Assembly: GCA_019416395.1 (NCBI GenBank)
Contig: DXXH01000059.1
Span: 1 to 16,618, forward strand
DNA from: Clostridiales bacterium
Lineage (GTDB): Bacteria; Bacillota; Clostridia; Oscillospirales; Acutalibacteraceae
Reading direction: 5' to 3'
DNA: 16,618 nucleotides
A program made the position numbers and the translations under genes. Below, one piece after another: positions 11,122 through 16,618 of the stretch (its first letter is position 1; each line of letters opens with the position of its first letter). The notes beneath the pieces were generated by a model. It was given only the letters and a program-made list of their open reading frames with translations, made no database searches and was not told the DNA's origin.

Positions 11122-11143
11122 CCGCCTCTTCGGCGGTTTTTTT
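11122..11143 (+). terminator. Plus-strand intrinsic terminator
   Basis: CCGCC (11122-11126) and GGCGG (11132-11136) form a 5-bp GC stem around a TCTTC loop, followed by seven T on the plus strand. On the minus strand the hairpin is followed by AAAAC, so it terminates only plus-strand transcription. The obvious client is the short RNA from the promoter at 10996-11024. Confidence 0.75.
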
Positions 11144-11190
11144 ATTTTCCCGGGAAATCTCCCGGAAATCCCCTGAGTTATGACAGGAAA

Positions 11191-11227
11191 GGGCACGGAA
11201 CGCCATGGCTTCCGTGCCCCTTTTTTT
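11191..11227. terminator. Hairpin after the Rrf2 gene, possibly a bidirectional terminator
   Basis: GGGCACGGAA (11191-11200) pairs perfectly with TTCCGTGCCC (11210-11219) around a 9-nt loop. On the plus strand it is followed by seven T (11221-11227), a textbook intrinsic terminator. On the minus strand it lies immediately after the Rrf2 stop codon but is followed only by TTTCCTGT. It therefore probably ends the rpoD-Rrf2 transcript incompletely and is stronger against plus-strand transcription. Confidence 0.7.
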
Positions 11228-11654
11228 ATGTTTTTTCTTCCTCTTCGCCGCAACAACAGGACGGCTGGGCGCAAATCATCGCGAAGGTATATGAGTCCAG
11301 CTCCCGCCGGACATCTTGGGAAATCTTTTCATAAATGGTGTGCAGGCGGCAGTGTTCCCGCCCACAGCTGTATTCTTCCTTTTGGCACCGGCTGAGCATA
11401 TAGGGCCCTTCCACCAGCTCGATCACTTGCCGCAAGGTGATTTCTTCCGGGGCTTTCGCCAGAGTATATCCCCCTTTTGCCCCTTTGAAGGAGCATACAA
11501 AACCTTCGGCCACCAACTCCCGCAAGATCTTCAAGGAGAAGCGCAGGGGAATCTGGGTTTCCTCAGAAATACGGCGGGCATCCCGCCGTTCCGGATTTTT
11601 AGTCAGATACTCCACGATCCGTACCGCGTAATCCGCCTCCAATGTCATTACCAT
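11226..11654 (-). CDS. Rrf2-family transcriptional regulator, probably Fe-S binding
   Basis: A 142-residue winged-helix regulator of the Rrf2/IscR/NsrR family. The N-terminal helix-turn-helix covers about 1-65 (LEADYAVRIVEYL, ISEETQIPLRFSLKILREL, wing GAKGGYTLA), followed by a dimerisation helix. Cys90, Cys97, Cys102 and His105 mirror E. coli IscR Cys92, Cys98, Cys104 and His107 in overall span, with the middle Cys shifted by one. This suggests [2Fe-2S] binding. It is not CymR-like, since CymR lacks these Cys. The C-terminus is unusual: Cys128 and a Cys133-Cys134-Cys135 run, then EEEE. The gene starts 60 bp after rpoD and ends just before a hairpin. Its targets are unknown: iron-sulfur, nitrosative or redox regulation are all possible. 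The ATG at 11654 is used, and a second in-frame ATG follows at 11648. Confidence 0.9.
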   Translation of the reverse strand: MVMTLEADYAVRIVEYLTKNPERRDARRISEETQIPLRFSLKILRELVAEGFVCSFKGAKGGYTLAKAPEEITLRQVIELVEGPYMLSRCQKEEYSCGREHCRLHTIYEKISQDVRRELDSYTFAMICAQPSCCCGEEEEKT

Positions 11655-11694
11655 AGAATCTTATACTCCACTGTTTATGGACGGCAAGCCGCCC
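11652..11694 (-). promoter_or_regulatory. Possible promoter and operator of the Rrf2 gene
   Basis: On the minus strand TTGCCG (11682-11687, 4 of 6) lies 16 bp before TATAAG (11660-11665, 5 of 6). A start 7 nt downstream would coincide with the ATG, giving a leaderless mRNA. An imperfect dyad, GGACGGC-AA-GCCGCCC (11679-11694), overlaps the -35, where a self-repressing Rrf2 protein might bind. Read-through from rpoD is an alternative route, using GGAG 11 nt before the ATG. Confidence 0.35.
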
Positions 11695-11714
11695 GGTTCT
11701 ATCCGTTTTCCGCT

Positions 11715-12809
11715 TTAGTCCAGGAAGTCCTTCAACTTCTTGCTGCGGCTGGGGTGGCGCAGCTTCCGCAGGGCCTTGGCCTCAATCTGGCGGATACGCT
11801 CACGGGTGACGTTAAATTCCTTGCCCACCTCTTCCAAGGTGCGGGAACGTCCGTCTTCCAAACCAAACCGCAGCCGCAGCACTTTTTCCTCTCTAGGAGT
11901 GAGGGAATCCAGCACGCTGCCCAGCGTTTCTTTTAACAGGGTGTGGGAAGCCGCGTCCGCCGGGGCGGGAGCGTCGTCATCGGGAATGAAATCTCCCAAG
12001 TGGCTGTCCTCTTCCTCACCGATAGGAGTTTCCAGGGATACCGGCTCTTGGGCTACCCGCATGATTTCCCGAACCTTCTCCACAGGCATATCCAGCTCAT
12101 CTGCGATTTCCTCGGCGCTGGGTTCCCGCCCATTGGCGTGAAGCAGCTGGCTGGACACCTTTTTCACCTTGTTGATGGTCTCCACCATGTGCACCGGGAT
12201 CCGGATGGTACGAGCCTGGTCGGCAATGGCCCTGGTGATCGCCTGGCGAATCCACCATGTGGCGTACGTGGAGAATTTAAAGCCCTTGGTGTAGTCGAAC
12301 TTCTCCACCGCTTTGATCAGACCCAGGTTACCTTCCTGGATCAAATCCAAGAACTGCATGCCACGGCCCAGATACCGTTTGGCGATGCTGACCACCAACC
12401 GCAGGTTGGCTTCGGAAAGCCGCTTTTTGGCTGCCTCGTCTCCATGGGAGATGCGCACAGCCAAGTCGATCTCCTCTTCCGGCGTCAGCAGGGGGACACG
12501 GCCGATTTCCTTCAAATAGACCTTTACCGGGTCATCAATGGAAACGCCGTCAGCGCCCATACCGGGCTCCAGGGTATCCATTCCTTCCGCTTTTACCAGT
12601 TCTTCATCGTCAATGGTGATATCGTCAAAATCTTCCACGATCTCTACGCCCTGGGATTCCAGAGTGTCGTAGAATTTCTCAATCTGCTCCGGGTCAAAAT
12701 CCAGTTCCCCCAGAGCGTCCAAAATCTCTTTCGTGCTCAGCTGTCCTTTGCTCTTTCCCAGCTCAAGCAGGTCTTTGATGACTGTTCTCTTGTCCGGTTG
12801 TGCCGCCAT
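11715..12809 (-). CDS. rpoD: Primary sigma factor (sigma-A/sigma-70, RpoD)
   Basis: The housekeeping sigma factor that directs RNA polymerase to -35/-10 promoters such as those in this window. Counted from an upstream in-frame ATG at 12821 (368 aa), region 1.1 spans about 12-65, region 1.2 about 95-128, and region 2 about 134-205 with the core-binding and -10-recognition segment (DLIQEGNLGLIKAVEKFDY and STYATWWIRQAI). Region 3 follows, then region 4 at about 300-362 with the -35-reading helix-turn-helix TLEEVGKEFNVTRERIRQIE. The ATG at 12809 (364 aa) is preferred: AAGAAAGGA directly abuts the 12821 ATG but lies 12 nt from this one. The dnaG stop is 40 bp upstream of 12809. The classic rpsU-dnaG-rpoD arrangement here has dgt in place of rpsU. 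Confidence 0.97.
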   Translation of the reverse strand: MAAQPDKRTVIKDLLELGKSKGQLSTKEILDALGELDFDPEQIEKFYDTLESQGVEIVEDFDDITIDDEELVKAEGMDTLEPGMGADGVSIDDPVKVYLKEIGRVPLLTPEEEIDLAVRISHGDEAAKKRLSEANLRLVVSIAKRYLGRGMQFLDLIQEGNLGLIKAVEKFDYTKGFKFSTYATWWIRQAITRAIADQARTIRIPVHMVETINKVKKVSSQLLHANGREPSAEEIADELDMPVEKVREIMRVAQEPVSLETPIGEEEDSHLGDFIPDDDAPAPADAASHTLLKETLGSVLDSLTPREEKVLRLRFGLEDGRSRTLEEVGKEFNVTRERIRQIEAKALRKLRHPSRSKKLKDFLD

Positions 12810-12849
12810 ATTGTGATCCATTCCTTTCTTGCGTCCAGTAAGATTTCCC

Positions 12850-14610
12850 CTATTTCCGACGTTTTAATTCTTCTAAATATTGTTTCAGGTCATCTTCCGA
12901 GGCTTCCCGGATTTTTACCGGGTCGTAGAAATTTCCCTCCTCTTGAATGATCCCGCAGTATCCTTCCACGTCCTCCCAGGAAGGGGGGACCTCCCGGCGT
13001 TCCGCCAGCACCCGGGTCAACTCCGAAAGCTCCTCCGCCGTCAACTCTCCGGAAAGATCCGAAAGAGTGGTTTCGCCTTGTATAGTCTTTCCCAATATAA
13101 GGGCGTATACTCTGCGCCCCCAGGGCGTCACGCATTTTTCAGGCGGCAGGCGCTCTTCCAGTGTTTTGGCCTTATCTTGGTGTTGGAACAGGTAAGCGAT
13201 CACGCCTTCCTCTGCCAAAGCCGCCCGCATATGCTGTTTCTTCTCCGGATTGGCCACTGTCCGGGCAGCCACTACCTGTTGCTGGGCTTTCAGCTCTTCC
13301 CGCTTGCGCTGCTTTCCCTGAATGGCAGCGGCCCGCCGGGCGGAAGCCATCACGCTTTCCTTTTCCACGCCGGTCTCCTCCGAAAGCTTCCCGGCGTACA
13401 CGTCCATTTCTATGCTGTCATGCAGGAAGGCCAGCACCTGGGTGACCGCTTCCTGCAAATACCTCTTTTTCCCGTCAGGAGTGGTGAGATCGTATTTCTC
13501 ACGCACCACACTTAATCGGTATTCCGTATCGTTGCCGCTTTGTTGGAGCAGACGTTTAAACCGTGCAGGACCGTCCTTTGGGTCGGAACGGAAAAATTCG
13601 TCCGGATCCTTATTCCCCGGCACAGTGATCACCCGCACCAGCAGTCCAGCGTTTTTCAAAATGGGAATGGCCCGTTGGGTAGCCCTTCTCCCCGCCTCGT
13701 CAGAATCGTAGCAAATCACCGCCTCATCCGCGTAGCGGCGTATGATACGGGCTTGCTCTTCTGTCAGCGCCGTGCCCAAGGAAGCAATGACGTTAGTAAA
13801 TCCCGCCCGGTGCAAGGCGATGACGTCCATATAGCCTTCTGCCAGTATCAACTGCCTGGAACCGGAATCCTTGGCAAAGTTCATGGCAAACAAACCACTG
13901 CTTTTATGATACACCGGCGTATCGGAAGTATTGATATATTTGGGCTTTTCGTCTGTCAGAATCCGTCCGCCAAAGGCAACTACATTTCCCCGCAGATCAA
14001 AAATGGGAAACATGACCCGGCCCCGGTAACGGTCATACAAATGCCCTTTCTGAGAACGGCGGACCATATCCGACTGGACCAATTCCTCCTGAGTATACCC
14101 TTTGCCTTTCAAATGGTTCACCAGTGCGAAACCACTGTCCGGAGCATATCCCAATCCAAAATGGCGGATGGTTTTTCCGTCCAGGCCCCGGCCCCGGAAA
14201 TAGTCCAAACCCGGTTTGCCCTCCGGCGTGGAAAGGGTCCCAAAGAAAAACCGGCCAGCCTCCCGGTTGATTTCCAAAATGCGGGTTCGCAGCCGGGACA
14301 TACTTAAGTCCCCGCCCTCTTCCGGCAAGGCCATGCCCGCCCGCTGGGCTAAAAATTTCACCGCCTCGGAGAAATCCAGGTTTTCCACCCCCATGATGAA
14401 GGTGATGACATCCCCGCCTTTATTACAGCCAAAGCAGTAAAACGAATTGTTCTCCGGATACACGCAAAACGATGGGGTCTTCTCATTGTGAAACGGACAC
14501 AGGCCCACCAGGTTCTTGCCCCTTCTGCGCAAGTTCACATAGGAAGCCACAATGTCTTCAATTCTGCTCCGATCCCCCAGTTCCCGGAGAAATTCCGGCG
14601 GAAACGGCAT
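12850..14610 (-). CDS. dnaG: DNA primase
   Basis: Primase synthesises RNA primers at the replication fork and works with the replicative helicase. The 586-residue protein has the N-terminal CHC2 zinc finger (Cys38, His41, Cys59, Cys62), the catalytic core (about 110-250) and the TOPRIM metal site: Glu258 in LAEGYMD, and Asp302 and Asp304 in YDSDEAG. A C-terminal helicase-interaction region follows from about 440, less conserved as usual. The start has GGGAGG about 10 nt upstream. It lies 46 bp after dgt and is followed by rpoD, so dgt-dnaG-rpoD is probably one operon. No internal defect is seen. Confidence 0.98.
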   Translation of the reverse strand: MPFPPEFLRELGDRSRIEDIVASYVNLRRRGKNLVGLCPFHNEKTPSFCVYPENNSFYCFGCNKGGDVITFIMGVENLDFSEAVKFLAQRAGMALPEEGGDLSMSRLRTRILEINREAGRFFFGTLSTPEGKPGLDYFRGRGLDGKTIRHFGLGYAPDSGFALVNHLKGKGYTQEELVQSDMVRRSQKGHLYDRYRGRVMFPIFDLRGNVVAFGGRILTDEKPKYINTSDTPVYHKSSGLFAMNFAKDSGSRQLILAEGYMDVIALHRAGFTNVIASLGTALTEEQARIIRRYADEAVICYDSDEAGRRATQRAIPILKNAGLLVRVITVPGNKDPDEFFRSDPKDGPARFKRLLQQSGNDTEYRLSVVREKYDLTTPDGKKRYLQEAVTQVLAFLHDSIEMDVYAGKLSEETGVEKESVMASARRAAAIQGKQRKREELKAQQQVVAARTVANPEKKQHMRAALAEEGVIAYLFQHQDKAKTLEERLPPEKCVTPWGRRVYALILGKTIQGETTLSDLSGELTAEELSELTRVLAERREVPPSWEDVEGYCGIIQEEGNFYDPVKIREASEDDLKQYLEELKRRK

Positions 14611-14656
14611 ATTTCTGATTCCTCCCTCTCACAGCGTTCTTTGTCTGCCAGCCAGC

Positions 14657-15667
14657 TCAGCCATGACCCATTCCAAGATTCCAGGCCTTTGGAATGAACA
14701 GCTCTTGATAACAAGCCACAGCGTAGTGGTCCGTCATGCCCGCCACATAATCGCAGGAAGCGGTATCCTCCCCTTCCTCTTCAGCAATCTTCTTCATGTA
14801 ATCCGGCAGATAATCCGGATTCCGAAAATGAAGAAACAGGCTCTGGATAATGTGAGGCACCTTTCGTTCCTCTTTCTTGGCGTAATCGTTCAAATATACC
14901 GCCTGGTACATAAAGTCGCTCAGTTCCTCATAAGCGCGATAGGTGGCTGGATCCATTCCCAGTACCCCGTCCCGGCTGTTTTCCACCACGGAACTGATCA
15001 GGGCAGTGATCCGCTTTGTTTTGGAATTTCCAAGCACCTGCGTGATCGAGCGGGGAATATCCTCTTCCCGGAGCACCCCCGCGCGAATGGCATCGTCGAT
15101 ATCATGGTTCATGTAGGCGATTTTATCCGCCCAACGGATCACCCGGCCTTCCGCCGTATCGGCTTCCATACCTGTAGTATGGCACAAAATCCCGTTGCGC
15201 ACCTCGTATGTAAGGTTCAGCCCTCTGCCATCTTTTTCCAGTCGGTCCACCACCCGCACGCTTTGCTCATAATGGCGGAACCCATGGGGCAGCAGGGCGT
15301 TCAGCGCCCGTTCCCCTGCGTGTCCAAAAGGGGTGTGCCCCAGATCGTGGGCAAGAGCTACCGCTTCCGTTAAATCCTCATTTAAGCGCAAAGCCCGGGC
15401 GATGGTCCTGGCGATTTGGGAAACTTCCAGGGTGTGGGTCAGACGCGTGCGGTAATGATCCCCCTCCGGAGAGAGAAACACCTGGGTCTTATGCTTCAGC
15501 CTGCGAAACGACTTGCAATGAATGATCCTGTCCCGGTCCCGCTGGTAAGGCGTGCGCATTGTACACTCCTCTTCCGGGCGCTGCCGGCCTCTTGTCTCAG
15601 CTGAAAATGCCGCGTAAGGCGCTAAGATCTCCCGTTCCAGTTGTTGGGTCTGTTCTCTGATCGTCAT
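14657..15667 (-). CDS. dgt: dGTPase-like HD-domain dNTP triphosphohydrolase
   Basis: The 336-residue protein belongs to the deoxyguanosinetriphosphate triphosphohydrolase family, which cleaves dNTPs to nucleoside and tripolyphosphate. The HD metal site is complete: His78 in RLTHTLEV, His107-Asp108 in AHDLGHTPFGH, and Asp181 in WADKIAYMNHDIDDA. The N-terminal motif YQRDRDRIIHCKSFRRLKHKTQVF is characteristic. Substrate preference cannot be read from sequence: many family members use several dNTPs. It is first in a probable dgt-dnaG-rpoD operon, linking nucleotide-pool control to priming. The ATG at 15667 has only AAAGGG about 12 nt upstream. I saw no convincing sigma-A promoter in the 144 bp before it, only an isolated TATAGT at about 15760. 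Confidence 0.95.
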   Translation of the reverse strand: MTIREQTQQLEREILAPYAAFSAETRGRQRPEEECTMRTPYQRDRDRIIHCKSFRRLKHKTQVFLSPEGDHYRTRLTHTLEVSQIARTIARALRLNEDLTEAVALAHDLGHTPFGHAGERALNALLPHGFRHYEQSVRVVDRLEKDGRGLNLTYEVRNGILCHTTGMEADTAEGRVIRWADKIAYMNHDIDDAIRAGVLREEDIPRSITQVLGNSKTKRITALISSVVENSRDGVLGMDPATYRAYEELSDFMYQAVYLNDYAKKEERKVPHIIQSLFLHFRNPDYLPDYMKKIAEEEGEDTASCDYVAGMTDHYAVACYQELFIPKAWNLGMGHG

Positions 15668-15795
15668 ACCATTTCCACACCCTTTCTTATCCTGTTGTCC
15701 CAGTTTCTCCGATTTCTGATCCTCCTTGACGGAAACCCAAAAAGGCTTCTGTTACTATATACGCTTTCTTTTAGGAAATTACTTGTCCCATTTGG

Positions 15796-15813
15796 AAATT
15801 TTTTGAAAAATTT
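15796..15813. repeat. A/T-only inverted repeat at the end of yigZ
   Basis: AAATTTTT (15796-15803) and AAAAATTT (15806-15813) form a perfect 8-bp dyad with a 2-nt centre, overlapping the yigZ stop codon. It has no GC pairs, so a terminator role is doubtful. It may be a bent A-tract or chance. Confidence 0.3.
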
Positions 15814-16432
15814 ATTCAAAGGGAAAATACCGTTTTCCTTCTTCCATCACGGCGCACTGGCCGCTGGTGGCGTCCGCCAAACGCTTTTCCAATGCCGGTA
15901 GTTGTGCAGGGTCCAAATGAAAACGCAAACGCACCCGCTCCAGGAACTCTGTGTCGTCCACAACACCGCCGTTTTCCGGCACAACGGCAGCGACTTTCCC
16001 ATAAGCGGAATAGTCGCAAGATAAGCTCAACAGCAGGCACTCCCGCATCGTGACCTTCTTCGCCGCCGCCAACGCAATGGACGCCGTATGGGAATAGGCG
16101 CGAATCAGGCCGCCACCCCCTAACAAGGTCCCGCCAAAATAGCGGGTAGCCACCACCACGGCGTCCACTACTCCTGCCTTTTTCAGGGTGTCAATCACGG
16201 GAATCCCCGCCGTACCTTGGGGCTCGCCATCATCGGAAAAGCGCTGAATCCCATTTTCCCGCAAAATATACCCATACACATTGTGGGTAGCGTCCCAATA
16301 CTGGGACTTCATGCGGTTGATGAACTCCAAAGCTTCCTCTTCGGTTTTCACCGGGCGGCATGTGCCGATAAACCTGGATTTCTTCTCAACAAACTCATCG
16401 GCGGCTTCCTTTTCCACGGTGATGTATTCCAA
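15812..16432 (-). CDS. yigZ: YigZ/IMPACT family protein
   Basis: A UPF0029 (IMPACT N-terminal) protein with the C-terminal DUF1949-type domain, resembling E. coli YigZ and B. subtilis YvyE. Its biochemical role is not firmly established. Family motifs seen are KSRFIG, ATHNVYGYIL, RFSDDGEPQGTAG and VVVATRYFGGTLLGGGGLIRAY. The frame is open to 16504, but a TTG at 16430-16432 is the preferred start: it begins at the usual family N-terminus (LEYITVEKEA), has AGGGGAG about 8 nt upstream, gives 206 aa (normal for the family), and keeps the rpmE terminator hairpin outside the gene. The gene stands alone between rpmE and dgt and may depend on read-through, since no promoter is obvious. Confidence 0.93.
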   Translation of the reverse strand: MEYITVEKEAADEFVEKKSRFIGTCRPVKTEEEALEFINRMKSQYWDATHNVYGYILRENGIQRFSDDGEPQGTAGIPVIDTLKKAGVVDAVVVATRYFGGTLLGGGGLIRAYSHTASIALAAAKKVTMRECLLLSLSCDYSAYGKVAAVVPENGGVVDDTEFLERVRLRFHLDPAQLPALEKRLADATSGQCAVMEEGKRYFPFE

Positions 16433-16450
16433 AACGCCCTCTCCCCTTTC

Positions 16451-16489
16451 CGCTGTGAAACAAAGACAGGCGGTGCGAACCGCACCGCC
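16451..16489 (-). terminator. Intrinsic terminator downstream of rpmE
   Basis: On the minus strand GGCGGTGCG (16481-16489) and CGCACCGCC (16469-16477) form a perfect 9-bp stem with a 3-nt GTT loop, followed by the T-rich TGTCTTTGTTT. It sits about 53 bp after the rpmE stop and just upstream of yigZ, so it should end the rpmE transcript. Confidence 0.85.
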
Positions 16490-16541
16490 CATCTTGGAGC
16501 ACAAAGCTCACTATTCCGCCAATCAAAGCTCGGCCACAAAC

Positions 16542-16618
16542 TTATTTGTTCTGCAGGCCGTAACGCTTCTTGAACATATCCACGCGGCCGCTGGTATCCA
16601 CCAGCTTCTGCTTGCCCG
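16542..16618 (-). CDS. rpmE: 50S ribosomal protein L31, C-terminal fragment (cut by window edge)
   Basis: Only the last 24 codons are in the window; they read GKQKLVDTSGRVDMFKKRYG then LQNK and a TAA stop. This matches the conserved L31 C-terminus (GKQKLVDTxGRVDxFxKKYG). The N-terminal half, which would show whether the zinc-binding cysteines (C+ type) are present, lies outside. It is followed by a strong terminator. Confidence 0.88.
   Translation of the reverse strand, partial: GKQKLVDTSGRVDMFKKRYGLQNK

Larger units (their letters stand above)
11031..11143 (+). ncRNA. Candidate short plus-strand RNA, 5' antisense to the rpoB leader
   Basis: The region from the plus-strand promoter start (about 11031) to an intrinsic terminator (T run 11137-11143) defines a possible transcript of about 113 nt. 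Its first roughly 37 nt are complementary to the first roughly 37 nt of the rpoB leader, and the rest crosses the rpoB promoter. A 19-codon frame lies inside it (11056-11115). I do not recognise the RNA as any known family. Support is the matched promoter and terminator pair only. Confidence 0.45.
10871..11225. other. 355-bp gene-free control region between the Rrf2 gene and rpoB
   Basis: This stretch has no convincing protein gene. It holds, from high to low coordinates: a hairpin just after the Rrf2 stop (11191-11219), an imperfect GC-rich dyad (about 11152-11171), a plus-strand intrinsic terminator (11122-11143), the rpoB promoter on the minus strand (11074-11102), an opposing plus-strand promoter (10996-11024), and the rpoB leader. 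The leader contains a T7 run on the minus strand near 10970-10976, a GC-rich segment near 10910-10930 and a small TCCCA/TGGGA hairpin at 10937-10952. Confidence 0.7.

Noticed and set aside
15718..15727. Perfect Shine-Dalgarno AAGGAGGATC upstream of dgt
   Set aside because: No ATG, GTG or TTG lies at a usable distance downstream on the minus strand, so it is an orphan match or a remnant.
15754..15766. TATAGT -10-like element before dgt
   Set aside because: No matching -35 at 16-18 bp (the hexamer there is TAATTT), so it was not called a promoter.

Overview
The window is a core housekeeping region, and every convincing gene is on the minus strand. Gene content, strong AGGAGG-type ribosome binding sites, a moderately GC-rich composition and protein sequence (a dgt-dnaG-rpoD block, acidic tails on both large RNA polymerase subunits, S12 of the Bacillus length class) suggest a Gram-positive anaerobe of the Bacillota, class Clostridia, most likely near the Oscillospiraceae/Ruminococcaceae. 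The family-level placement is inference.

Reading in the direction of transcription (high to low coordinates): the 3' end of rpmE (ribosomal protein L31) with a strong terminator; yigZ (IMPACT/YigZ family) with a probable TTG start; a block of dgt (dNTP triphosphohydrolase), dnaG (primase) and rpoD (primary sigma factor), spaced 46 and 28 bp (40 bp if the second rpoD ATG is used); 60 bp later an Rrf2-family regulator with an IscR-like Cys3-His set and an extra cysteine-rich tail; a 355-bp gene-free region with the rpoB promoter and several hairpins; rpoB-rpoC, 18 bp apart; a 264-bp spacer with a near-consensus promoter and a structured leader; then the str genes rpsL, rpsG and fusA. A tuf gene may follow, but the window ends 2 bases after the fusA stop.

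Together the genes encode beta, beta' and sigma of RNA polymerase, the replication primase, a nucleotide-pool enzyme and part of the translation machinery. rpoB is not preceded by rplJL here. The sigma/primase block and an apparently Fe-S-sensing Rrf2 regulator sit upstream instead.

I see no mobile element, CRISPR array, tRNA, rRNA or accessory defence system, and no new multi-gene system. The most interesting signals are regulatory or single-residue: (i) two face-to-face sigma-A promoters at the rpoB leader, the plus-strand one predicted to make an RNA of about 113 nt ending at a clean intrinsic terminator; (ii) a 184-nt structured rpsL leader behind a promoter whose -10 is flanked by a 9-bp inverted repeat; (iii) arginine in S12 at the E. 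coli Lys88 position, a classic streptomycin-resistance substitution; (iv) the Rrf2 protein's second cysteine cluster and possibly leaderless promoter; (v) long acidic tails on both beta and beta'.
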